From UBA6055 sp965203755 (GTDB lineage: Bacteria; Chloroflexota; Anaerolineae; Aggregatilineales; Phototrophicaceae): a stretch of DNA of 64,000 nucleotides. The notes below the pieces were generated by a model, which was given only the letters and a program-made list of their open reading frames with translations, did not search any database and was not told where the DNA came from. The stretch is from NCBI GenBank assembly GCA_965203755.1, contig OZ241910.1, positions 992,001-1,056,000 on the forward strand, in the 5' to 3' direction. A program made the translations under genes and the position numbers. Numbering within the stretch: the first letter of the stretch is position 1; the number at the start of each line of letters is the position of its first letter. Shown one piece after another: positions 18,886 to 25,884 of this stretch.

Positions 18886-19182
18886 TTATTCCTCGTCTGA
18901 CGCATCTGAAATCGGTCGCCTGATCAACTGGATGCCATCAAGATCAACCACCTCGCGGCGGGTATTCCCATAAACGCGAACAGTAAAACGCTGTTCGTTA
19001 TTGGTCGTCCACATCTGGATAATACCGCCATCCCGACAGGCTTCGCAAGCCCTTTCCCACAGCCGTTCCCGCACCATAGCGGTAAGATGGCCCAAAAACA
19101 CGCCCGGATGAGGTTCAATCAGCCAGCGCGACAATTCCCCGCGCAAGCCGAGCGGCACCCTTTCCATAATCATGACAACCAT
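18886..19182 (-). CDS. cas2: CRISPR-associated Cas2, type I-E
   Basis: A 98-residue Cas2e subunit. Cas2 dimers bridge Cas1 dimers in the integrase that inserts new spacers at the leader. The start MVVMIMERVPLGLRGELSRW aligns with the E. coli Cas2 pattern of a hydrophobic first strand followed by VPxxLRG, and the GVFLGHL segment matches the family's conserved GVYVG-type segment. The gene overlaps the cas1 end by 13 bases, indicating coupled translation. It is the last cas gene before the leader. The C-terminal DASDEE tail is acidic. Confidence 0.93.
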   Translation of the reverse strand: MVVMIMERVPLGLRGELSRWLIEPHPGVFLGHLTAMVRERLWERACEACRDGGIIQMWTTNNEQRFTVRVYGNTRREVVDLDGIQLIRRPISDASDEE

Positions 19183-20141
19183 GTCTCATCCTCCGCAAAC
19201 AGCGCATCCAAATCCAGATCATCCAGCGGGAAAGCCTTTGGCCCTTCATCCACATCATGGTCGGCCGGCGGCTCGTCTTCCATATCAAGAACCGCATCAA
19301 TATCGGGCAGCAGACGCTGAAGCAGCTTGGCTTTTTTGAATTCTTCGCGGCAGCTGCGGCGGATCCTGGCATAGAGGTCATCTGTACTCAAGGCCACTGT
19401 TTTGAAGGCAATCGGGATGCTCAATTCGGTTTTGTACAAATCGGCAATGTCCAGCACAAACGACAGCTGCCTGCCGCTGTGGATGAAGCCCAATCCGGGC
19501 GAATAGCCGCCGCTGACAATGGCGGCGTGGCAGATGCCATAGAGCAGGGCATTCGCCATCGACAAGGCGCTGTTGATCGAGTCGGACGCTTGCATATTGC
19601 GCGGATCATAGCGCCGGCCCTTCCATTTGACGCCATAACGCCGGCTCATGATCTGATAGGCGCTGCGGACGCGCACGCCTTCATGCCCGCGAATCTGTTC
19701 CAGGCTCAAGCCCGGATCCAATTCTTCATCAAAGCGATACGCATACATCGCCCGCGCCACCCGCCGGCGCGTCTGTGGGTCAGAAACCAGACTCGCCTGT
19801 TTCAAGAGGCGATAGGCTTTGCGAGTTTCGCCAGCGCCCTGGGCATAAAATCGGGTGCTGTCCTCGCCAACCCACAAAATGGAACAGCCATTCTGCGCCA
19901 GCAGCTTGACGGCCTCATGGGTGATGCTGGTTCCCGGCCCGAGGAGCAGCAGCGAAAGCGAAGCCACCGGAATAGCGGCCTTGCCCTGCTTGTCGACCAA
20001 TTCCACCGCATTTCGGTAGCGCTGGACAATGGCATGTTCAGCATAGATATAGCTAAGGCTGTCGCGCAGCTTGGGCAAGATATGTAAATCGCCATAAGGC
20101 CCGCCTATGGGCCGATGCGAAAAACGCGTTGATTCACTCAT
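19170..20141 (-). CDS. cas1: CRISPR-associated Cas1, type I-E integrase
   Basis: A 323-residue Cas1e integrase. Metal-binding residues are visible as Glu in RGHEGVRVR, His in LGFIHSG and Asp in VLDIADLYK, matching Glu141, His208 and Asp221 of E. coli. The ATG at 20141 is chosen because GGAAGGAAA sits five bases upstream. A longer open frame to 20258 lacks a ribosome site. The last 35 or so residues form an unusual acidic tail (DLDLDALFAEDE). Cas1 is separated from cas6e by an unrelated hydrolase gene and about 135 bases containing a hairpin, so cas1-cas2 may be transcribed apart from the effector genes. Confidence 0.95.
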   Translation of the reverse strand: MSESTRFSHRPIGGPYGDLHILPKLRDSLSYIYAEHAIVQRYRNAVELVDKQGKAAIPVASLSLLLLGPGTSITHEAVKLLAQNGCSILWVGEDSTRFYAQGAGETRKAYRLLKQASLVSDPQTRRRVARAMYAYRFDEELDPGLSLEQIRGHEGVRVRSAYQIMSRRYGVKWKGRRYDPRNMQASDSINSALSMANALLYGICHAAIVSGGYSPGLGFIHSGRQLSFVLDIADLYKTELSIPIAFKTVALSTDDLYARIRRSCREEFKKAKLLQRLLPDIDAVLDMEDEPPADHDVDEGPKAFPLDDLDLDALFAEDETWLS

Positions 20142-20221
20142 AAAATTTCCTTCCGGCCGGTTCAGAATTCTTTGACCGCTTGCAGAAAGGATGCCCTGCG
20201 CTCCACGGGAGTTTCGGCGCG

Positions 20222-20250
20222 AAGGGATTGCATAAACGCTGCAATCCCTT
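20222..20250 (-). terminator. Strong hairpin between the hydrolase gene and cas1
   Basis: A perfect 11-bp inverted repeat (AAGGGATTGCA and TGCAATCCCTT) with a 7-base loop lies about 27 bases past the hydrolase stop. No run of T follows on the cas strand, so it is not a standard intrinsic terminator. It could slow transcription into cas1-cas2 or protect the 3' end of the upstream mRNA. Confidence 0.5.
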
Positions 20251-20276
20251 TCAGCCATGTTCAGCCGACTGCGCCG

Positions 20277-21197
20277 CTAGTCGCCATGAAAGATGGAGAA
20301 CATCATCCGCGCCGCATGCCGTGTGATGGACGAGTCGTAGTTCGCCCAATCGCGGTACTGCTCAAGCTGTATGGAAGCCGGAAGCGTATCAAGCGCCCCA
20401 AATACGGCAAATGGGCCGCCCTCCGCCTGTAGTTTCGTCAAAGCCCCATACACCGCATCGAACAGATCGTTGTAGTATTGGGCGTTGTCCCTAAGCGCCT
20501 GCGGATCGGTCGAGGCGGAATGTGAAGTGATCGCATGGTTCAGATCCCAGCCGCTGATGATATTCAGGATTTTGCGGGTGCCGGTGTAGTTCTTGTCATC
20601 AAGCCAGGCCGCGCCGGTGAGCGCCTGGTCTTCGTACATATCGGACGTGAAGACGATCTTCTCCGCCGGCATGTGGACGATGGTCGTGGCGTCGCCATCG
20701 CCAGGACCGAAGTAGCGCAGTTCTACCACCTTGTCACCTACGGCGATGCTTGCGTTCTCGGTGAAGGTCTCATCAACCTGCGGCACATCGCCGAAAGCCG
20801 GCTCGGCAAGGTCAAAAACCGGCTGGCAATTCAGATGGCAGTACACCTTGGCATCGGGAAACAGACTCGTTCCGCCGACATGATCATAATGCTCGTGCGA
20901 CAGGACGATATGCGATACGGGATTGTCCGTGAGTGTGGCAACGTAGTCCCTAAGCATCTCTCCTCTCATGTTATTCGCCGGATCGGTGATCAGAACGTCC
21001 TGGCCGGAAACAACCACCAGGCTGTTGTAGTTAAACGCAAACCACTGATACACCCCCTCGGCAAGCTCGTTGGCCGTCGACAGCGCGGTCGCTGGCGCCG
21101 CTTCCGGCGTTTCCTGGGCCGACGCGGCGCCGGCCAGCGCCGCCATCGCCAGCATCACTGCTGCTATGGTTCTGACAATGCGATTCTTTCTTGCCAT
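20277..21197 (-). CDS. Secreted metallo-beta-lactamase-fold hydrolase inside the cas cluster
   Basis: A 306-residue exported enzyme. A signal peptide (basic start, hydrophobic core LAMAALAGA, cleavage near ASAQE) precedes a metallo-beta-lactamase domain with HEHYDH (His101, His103, Asp105, His106), a later GPGDGDATTIVHMP histidine strand, and a C-terminal SHSAS histidine. These suit a dinuclear zinc hydrolase. The ATG at 21197 has AGGAG seven bases upstream. It sits between cas6e and cas1 on the same strand, but its export makes a direct CRISPR role unlikely. It resembles a passenger gene. Substrate unknown. Quorum-lactonase-like and lactamase-like activities are both possible. Confidence 0.85.
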   Translation of the reverse strand: MARKNRIVRTIAAVMLAMAALAGAASAQETPEAAPATALSTANELAEGVYQWFAFNYNSLVVVSGQDVLITDPANNMRGEMLRDYVATLTDNPVSHIVLSHEHYDHVGGTSLFPDAKVYCHLNCQPVFDLAEPAFGDVPQVDETFTENASIAVGDKVVELRYFGPGDGDATTIVHMPAEKIVFTSDMYEDQALTGAAWLDDKNYTGTRKILNIISGWDLNHAITSHSASTDPQALRDNAQYYNDLFDAVYGALTKLQAEGGPFAVFGALDTLPASIQLEQYRDWANYDSSITRHAARMMFSIFHGD

Positions 21198-21248
21198 GAT
21201 ATGTCTCCTTGTCACTATACATCTTCTTGAAGGACTCCCGCCGGGAAC

Positions 21249-21328
21249 GGTTCACTCCACAGGCGCAGGAAAAGCATACCGCATTATTTCACCGAATCCA
21301 AATTCACCGCCGAGGATGTGGGGCGACA
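21249..21328. repeat. Two decayed CRISPR repeats between cas6e and the hydrolase gene
   Basis: The stretch 21249-21275 begins GGTTCAC, contains CCACAGG, and matches the array repeat at about 21 of 28 positions with one base deleted. The stretch 21301-21328 matches ungapped at 18 of 28, sharing TTCACC and TGTGGGG. Both have the same orientation as the active array. They are 52 bases apart rather than 61, so any spacer has eroded. They look like relics of an older array. Confidence 0.55.
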
Positions 21329-21406
21329 AACAAGTTTGATTATGAAATTGTTAATCTGCACCCCTGCAAGAAAACTCCTCGGACCAATTCAAGGGAGCCG
21401 CTGGTA

Positions 21407-22018
21407 TCAGGAAAGGCGGGCGGCGGAAAGCAATCCAAAACCGAATGCCTTGCCGCTGCCGATGCCACGGCGTAATGCCGCTGAAAACGCCGGCGGCTGA
21501 CTGACTCGCAGCAGCCCATCAAACTGCACCGCGTGCCAGGTCTGCCGCCGTCTTTGTCCATAGTGATTGCCGAGCTTGACGCAGCGCACATCCAGCGGCT
21601 CAACCGCAAAGCCGTGCGCCTGCCCCTTGCGCTCCAGCCAAAGCATCCATTCCTCTTCGGCATAAAGGGCATAACGTTTGCCATATCGCTTGACGGTCGG
21701 ATTGGCCTGCAAACGGAAATGAAGCTGAAGCCCAGCCTGCACTTGCGGCGCGAAGGACTTTACCTGTGGCAGCCGGCGCAGATAGCGCATATCATTGAGC
21801 CGTTCGACGCTGCTCCAATCCGGCCGGGTCTGCGACTGCACCAGAACGGTGGCGCCGGCTTGTCCGGACGTATGCTCCACCCGATATAAAACCCGCTCGT
21901 CCGCCGGCAGCTGTTCGGGAAAGGCGTTCATCAGCGTGCGGTGCAATTCATAGCGGTCGCCAAGATCGCGCCGCGCTGGCCGATGCCGCAGGTTAATCAT
22001 CAGCTTCGATAGAAACAT
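21407..22018 (-). CDS. cas6e: Cas6e (CasE) crRNA-processing endoribonuclease
   Basis: A 203-residue Cas6e that cuts pre-crRNA at the base of the repeat hairpin and stays in Cascade. The start at 22018 (MFLSKL) is chosen over 22024 because AGGAGG is then about 8 bases upstream, and because the catalytic His falls at residue 26 (Tyr23, His26), as in characterised CasE proteins. Family strands (HFRLQANPTV, EEEWMLWLERK) and the C-terminal glycine-rich loop GIGSGKAFGFGLLS are intact. It overlaps the cas5e end by 26 bases. Confidence 0.95.
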   Translation of the reverse strand: MFLSKLMINLRHRPARRDLGDRYELHRTLMNAFPEQLPADERVLYRVEHTSGQAGATVLVQSQTRPDWSSVERLNDMRYLRRLPQVKSFAPQVQAGLQLHFRLQANPTVKRYGKRYALYAEEEWMLWLERKGQAHGFAVEPLDVRCVKLGNHYGQRRRQTWHAVQFDGLLRVSQPPAFSAALRRGIGSGKAFGFGLLSAARLS

Positions 22019-22679
22019 GGTCATGCCTCCTGTTCACAAGCCGGATTGGGGGATACTCGCGCAGATAACGCGGCAGAAAGCGCCGCGACTGAAAGGCGAA
22101 CCGGGTTGGCTGATCGCTGCGGAAAATCGGACCCTCGACATCCTCTATAATCAGCCGCAATTCCTTGCTCGGATTGTTACCCTGGCCCAACCAGGGATAA
22201 CTTGACAAGGCCGTCTCTAGGTCATCATCGCAGAGTCCATCCGGCAGCCAAACCCGTTCGGCTGGCACGAAGGCCTTGCGCCCAAAGAACAAAAACCAAG
22301 TCGGCTGTTTCAAGGCGGCCCACAATTCATCCAGCAGCGCGCGGTCGCCTTCCAGCCCCACCAGAAATTTGGCATCGGCCAGATAGTATCGCTCGGATAA
22401 GATGGTATTTTTGCCAATGCCGCCGCCAACTTTGTAATATCCACCTTGACCGGCGGTGTGATAATCGCGCAGGATCGTCCCCGGCTGGTCGACGCGCACG
22501 CCCATCCGCAGTTCGACAAGATCGGCGATGCTTTCGCTGCGCGGCCGTCCCAGCGCGGCGCACAGCAAACCGACAATGCCGCTTTTGGATGGTTCGCGCC
22601 CGGTGTCACGATGACTGAAATTGCTCTGTGTCCCCCATGATTGCAGCGGCGCGCTAATTCGCATTAACAAAGTCGCCAT
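21993..22679 (-). CDS. cas5e: Cas5e (CasD) Cascade subunit
   Basis: A 228-residue Cas5e, which caps the 5' handle of crRNA in Cascade. The N-terminal strand LLMRISAPLQSWGTQSNF and the KSGIVGLLCAALG segment are hallmark Cas5 motifs, and a YYLADAKFLVGLEG strand follows. The ATG at 22679, four bases after the cas7e stop, is preferred. The open frame extends further upstream into cas7e without a ribosome site. The C-terminus overlaps cas6e, as is usual in I-E operons. Confidence 0.95.
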   Translation of the reverse strand: MATLLMRISAPLQSWGTQSNFSHRDTGREPSKSGIVGLLCAALGRPRSESIADLVELRMGVRVDQPGTILRDYHTAGQGGYYKVGGGIGKNTILSERYYLADAKFLVGLEGDRALLDELWAALKQPTWFLFFGRKAFVPAERVWLPDGLCDDDLETALSSYPWLGQGNNPSKELRLIIEDVEGPIFRSDQPTRFAFQSRRFLPRYLREYPPIRLVNRRHDHVSIEADD

Positions 22680-22683
22680 GAGC

Positions 22684-23847
22684 TTATGTCTCGTCCAGCG
22701 CATTCGTCATCGCCGCCGCCCAGTCCGACAGGCTGGCGACCGTCGCTTGACTTAATTCATCCGAAGGCAGTTCATAGCCGCGCGGATTCAATACGGCCAC
22801 AGTCGGCGCGCTCAAGCGAAAACACGATTCGACCTGCTCCCAGTATTCCGCCATCTTTTTGACGGATGGCGCGGCGAATCCGCCTTCCCGTTCTGCCCGC
22901 ACCGGCTGCTCGAAGGCATTGGCAAGCGACTGGCCGTCGTTGTTCGGCCGGGCGGCCGCCAGCAGGAAATCGGGCAGGTGTTTGTTGACAAAGGAGTTTT
23001 GCATGCCTGACGGCACCACCAAGGCAAATGCCCGCATGAACGCGCCTACCGTCTGCTTGGCAAGCTCAACATCGCCATTGAGATTATCCATCAACTGCTT
23101 CCAGTCAATGCGGGCGCAGCGATAATAGGTGGCTGAATTGAAGGCGACCAAGCCGAGCATCCCGGCGCCGCTGGTATCTTCGGGCGAAAAATCGTCTACT
23201 GCCGTGAAGTAATCAAATTCAGCCGTATTGACTTCATGGGTCGAAATGGCATGCGCCACTTGGCAGGCGGCGTCGATGTTGAGTTCAGGATTGTCGGCGA
23301 GCATCCGTCCAAACAGGGCGATATCAGGGGCGGAAGTGCGATTTGTCAGTTTTTTGACAAATTGCCGCGTGAATTTGCTGATGTCCGGTTTCTCGCCAAA
23401 GATTTGCTGTTCCGCCTCCCAAAGTTCTTGCAGGAATTGGGCAATTTCGTCAATTTCCCTCTCGCTGATATAAAGCAGTATTCTGGTTTTCCCGCCGCCT
23501 AGTTCATCGGAATCCTCGTCATGCTTTAGTTCATCAGGCTTCTTGTCATACTTTGCCCTTGTGATGAAGTCAATCATGTTTTTCATTGCCCATTCGTCAG
23601 TGATCTCTGAATTCTGCTTTTGCAGACGTTTGGCAGCATGGGAAACTAGTCTTTTGGTGCGTATGCCGATAGGAGCATTGACGGCCTGGGCGAAAACATC
23701 GGAAACCCGCATGGCGCGCTTGGCTGACTGCGATGAGATTCTGGCTCGCCGCACGCCGCCAAAGAGCGCCTCTTTGGGATTGCCGGTGTCGTCGCGGTTG
23801 AGGTTGGAAGGCGCGAAGGTTTGGATGGCGTGAAGTTCGATAATCAT
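22684..23847 (-). CDS. cas7e: Cas7e (CasC/Cse4) Cascade backbone subunit
   Basis: A 387-residue Cas7e, the six-copy backbone protein that coats the crRNA spacer. The N-terminus (IELHAIQTFAPSNLNRDDTG) and the following RRARISSQSAKRAMR segment are strongly conserved in Cse4. The SGAGMLGLVAFNSATYYR strand and the VPSGMQNSFVNKHLPD thumb region are also present. It is slightly longer than the 363-residue E. coli protein because of a charged insert around residues 100-120. It follows cse2 by 18 bases. Confidence 0.96.
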   Translation of the reverse strand: MIIELHAIQTFAPSNLNRDDTGNPKEALFGGVRRARISSQSAKRAMRVSDVFAQAVNAPIGIRTKRLVSHAAKRLQKQNSEITDEWAMKNMIDFITRAKYDKKPDELKHDEDSDELGGGKTRILLYISEREIDEIAQFLQELWEAEQQIFGEKPDISKFTRQFVKKLTNRTSAPDIALFGRMLADNPELNIDAACQVAHAISTHEVNTAEFDYFTAVDDFSPEDTSGAGMLGLVAFNSATYYRCARIDWKQLMDNLNGDVELAKQTVGAFMRAFALVVPSGMQNSFVNKHLPDFLLAAARPNNDGQSLANAFEQPVRAEREGGFAAPSVKKMAEYWEQVESCFRLSAPTVAVLNPRGYELPSDELSQATVASLSDWAAAMTNALDET

Positions 23848-23865
23848 GATAGCGTTTTCCTTTCG

Positions 23866-24363
23866 CTAGTCGTTTTCGGATTCGGATGACTTGTATCCCC
23901 AAAAGGCGCGTGCCCAATTTCTTTGGACAAAGCGGTTTGGATGGCCCCAATTCCGCAGGTCCCCGAACAGCTGATGCCAGTTGACGGCGATGTCTTTGGA
24001 TTTGAGGATGCTGATGTGCTGGCGCAGGCGCGGTTCCAATGCGCCGCGCCGCATCCGCAAAAGCTGCACAAAGCGGCGTTCGGTAGACGCATCATCGCCA
24101 AGCTCTCGGACAAGCGACCGCAGATGATCGCCCATATTGCCGAACTTGGTCGATGAGGGATGTAAGGCGAACAGCGAGGCGACCATATAAACATCGGCTT
24201 CGTTCCAGTCTTGCACAAAGCGGACAACATAGGGAAACATGCCCGGCGCCTCGCCGGGTTCTTGTCCCAGCCCGCGCCGCAAAGCCGCCAATGCCGCCCG
24301 ATCTTCAGCTTTTGACTCCAGATAGCTGATAAAACGTTCTTCTTTCGTTTCAGTACTGTTCAT
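23866..24363 (-). CDS. cse2: Cse2 (CasB/Cas11e) Cascade small subunit
   Basis: A 165-residue, mostly helical and basic protein. Two copies form the inner belly of Cascade that holds the displaced DNA strand. The arginine-rich stretch RRGLGQEPGEAPGMFPYVVRF and the RRFVQLLRMRR helix match the Cse2 family, and the length is close to the 160 residues of E. coli CasB. It lies nine bases after cse1 and 18 bases before cas7e, so it is part of the continuous effector operon. Confidence 0.93.
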   Translation of the reverse strand: MNSTETKEERFISYLESKAEDRAALAALRRGLGQEPGEAPGMFPYVVRFVQDWNEADVYMVASLFALHPSSTKFGNMGDHLRSLVRELGDDASTERRFVQLLRMRRGALEPRLRQHISILKSKDIAVNWHQLFGDLRNWGHPNRFVQRNWARAFWGYKSSESEND

Positions 24364-24372
24364 ATCGCTCTC

Positions 24373-25884
24373 CTAATTCAATACCTTCTTTATTCCGGCT
24401 TGTAATCGACGTTGGGCGGCGATTCCTCCTTTCCAGGCCCAGGGGGTATCGCCGGCCAGGCTGATGGCATGAGCAAGCGATTGCTCGGCGATGCGTTTGA
24501 GGCCATCCTGCCATTGACCGCGCGCCTGATCGCTGTCCTTGACCAGCACTTTAATAAACTCCCAGAAGCGCGGCTCGAGTTCAATCCAAAAACGTTCCAG
24601 CGCGTTCCATTGCTTGACCAGATTCCGGCGGTTGCCGGGGTCGGGCTTGCCTTCGGCGCCGCGCTGGAGGACATGTTCGGCCAGGGTATTCAGCGCATTA
24701 CGCAGCTTGCCGGCGACTTCTTCCGCGTTCCCCAAGGCGCCTTCAATGTCCGCGGCATATTTCGCGTTCCGCAAAAGTTCCAGCGGCAGCGGCATGACCT
24801 CGCGGCGATAGAAAATGGGCTTGGCTTGGTCTGCCAGCATCCCGGCGGCCATCAATCGAATCGGGTAATTTTCTTCAAGGTACTCATACGTTATTAAATC
24901 AGCCAGCCATTCGATAGCCGCCAGCGGCTTAACCGCTTGGCTGTTCCGCTTTAACAGGCTGTCATAATCGCGCCAGATGGCCTTGTTTGTATTAAAGTAA
25001 AGGAACGAATACTCACCGGTGTATTCGCCTTTTTTCTTCTTCTGCACATAGCGTTTTTGCGGGCTTTTCACATCCGGACCCAGCCTTAGGCCGGGTATCA
25101 TGGTCATCTCGCGGACGGCTGCTTGCTTACTCTTTGCTTCGGGAATTAATCGAATGCGATTGCTTTGCCAAGTTAAATAATCCAGATAGCCGTTGGGTTC
25201 ATGGCGCAAGACAAAGGGATCGTCCATTTCCCAGCACGGCATATCTCGTTCCGTATTCTGCATTATGGCATCATCGGGATATTGAAACAGGTTCAGCAGC
25301 AGGGTTTCAAACAAGGTTGAGCCGCGCATCCAGAAAATGACACCGCGCGCGAATGGGCTGTCAGTGAAAGGCACTCTCTTCCCTTTTACCCAGTTTAATC
25401 CGGCCGTATGAAAATACTGCGCCGCCATAAGCTGACGGGCGGCCTCGGCAGCCGAAAGCTGTATGCCGGTCTCCTGGTTGGCATGGGTGAACAGCGTCGC
25501 CGTGTTGCCAATCGAATGAATCAGATAAATCAGTGATTTTGGATCGACCTGATTATCTTTTACTTGATAAAACGGACGTTCGGGATGAAACAAGTCAAAG
25601 CGTTCATGCCATTTTTCAAAGTAATCTTCAAGGCGCTCCATATCAAACTTGCCGGCTTTCCATAAGGCCGCCCAGTCATCGAAGTCTTCAGGACCAAAGA
25701 CGCGGTGCAAAATCGCCAGCGCCAGCGGCAGGACAGATGCGGACATGATGGGCGTTTCGCAAGAAACCTCGCGCAACTTATGGGCGCGCGCCAGCAAGCC
25801 GCGCAGACTCACTTCAACAAACTTGCCTTCTACTGCGATACAGGGTATCCACGGTTGGTCAATCAAATTGAATGAATGAGTCAT
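24373..25884 (-). CDS. cse1: Cse1 (Cas8e/CasA) PAM-recognition subunit
   Basis: A 503-residue large Cascade subunit that recognises the PAM and recruits Cas3. The N-terminus (FNLIDQPWIPCI) and the SLRGLLARAH, PFYQV and AARQLMAAQYFHTAGLN segments are typical Cse1 motifs. The C-terminal four-helix bundle is recognisable. Its ATG overlaps the cas3 stop as ATGA (25881-25884), so it is translationally coupled to the WYL-Cas3 fusion. That coupling ties Cascade levels to Cas3 translation. Confidence 0.95.
   Translation of the reverse strand: MTHSFNLIDQPWIPCIAVEGKFVEVSLRGLLARAHKLREVSCETPIMSASVLPLALAILHRVFGPEDFDDWAALWKAGKFDMERLEDYFEKWHERFDLFHPERPFYQVKDNQVDPKSLIYLIHSIGNTATLFTHANQETGIQLSAAEAARQLMAAQYFHTAGLNWVKGKRVPFTDSPFARGVIFWMRGSTLFETLLLNLFQYPDDAIMQNTERDMPCWEMDDPFVLRHEPNGYLDYLTWQSNRIRLIPEAKSKQAAVREMTMIPGLRLGPDVKSPQKRYVQKKKKGEYTGEYSFLYFNTNKAIWRDYDSLLKRNSQAVKPLAAIEWLADLITYEYLEENYPIRLMAAGMLADQAKPIFYRREVMPLPLELLRNAKYAADIEGALGNAEEVAGKLRNALNTLAEHVLQRGAEGKPDPGNRRNLVKQWNALERFWIELEPRFWEFIKVLVKDSDQARGQWQDGLKRIAEQSLAHAISLAGDTPWAWKGGIAAQRRLQAGIKKVLN

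Noticed and set aside
20194..20221. Possible third decayed CRISPR repeat upstream of cas1 (CCACGGGAGT shared with the terminal repeat)
   Set aside because: Only about half of 28 positions match and the core is itself a short palindrome, so chance is likely.
20142..20258. N-terminal extension of Cas1 in the open frame
   Set aside because: No ribosome site upstream and no similarity to Cas1; the ATG at 20141 has a strong site.
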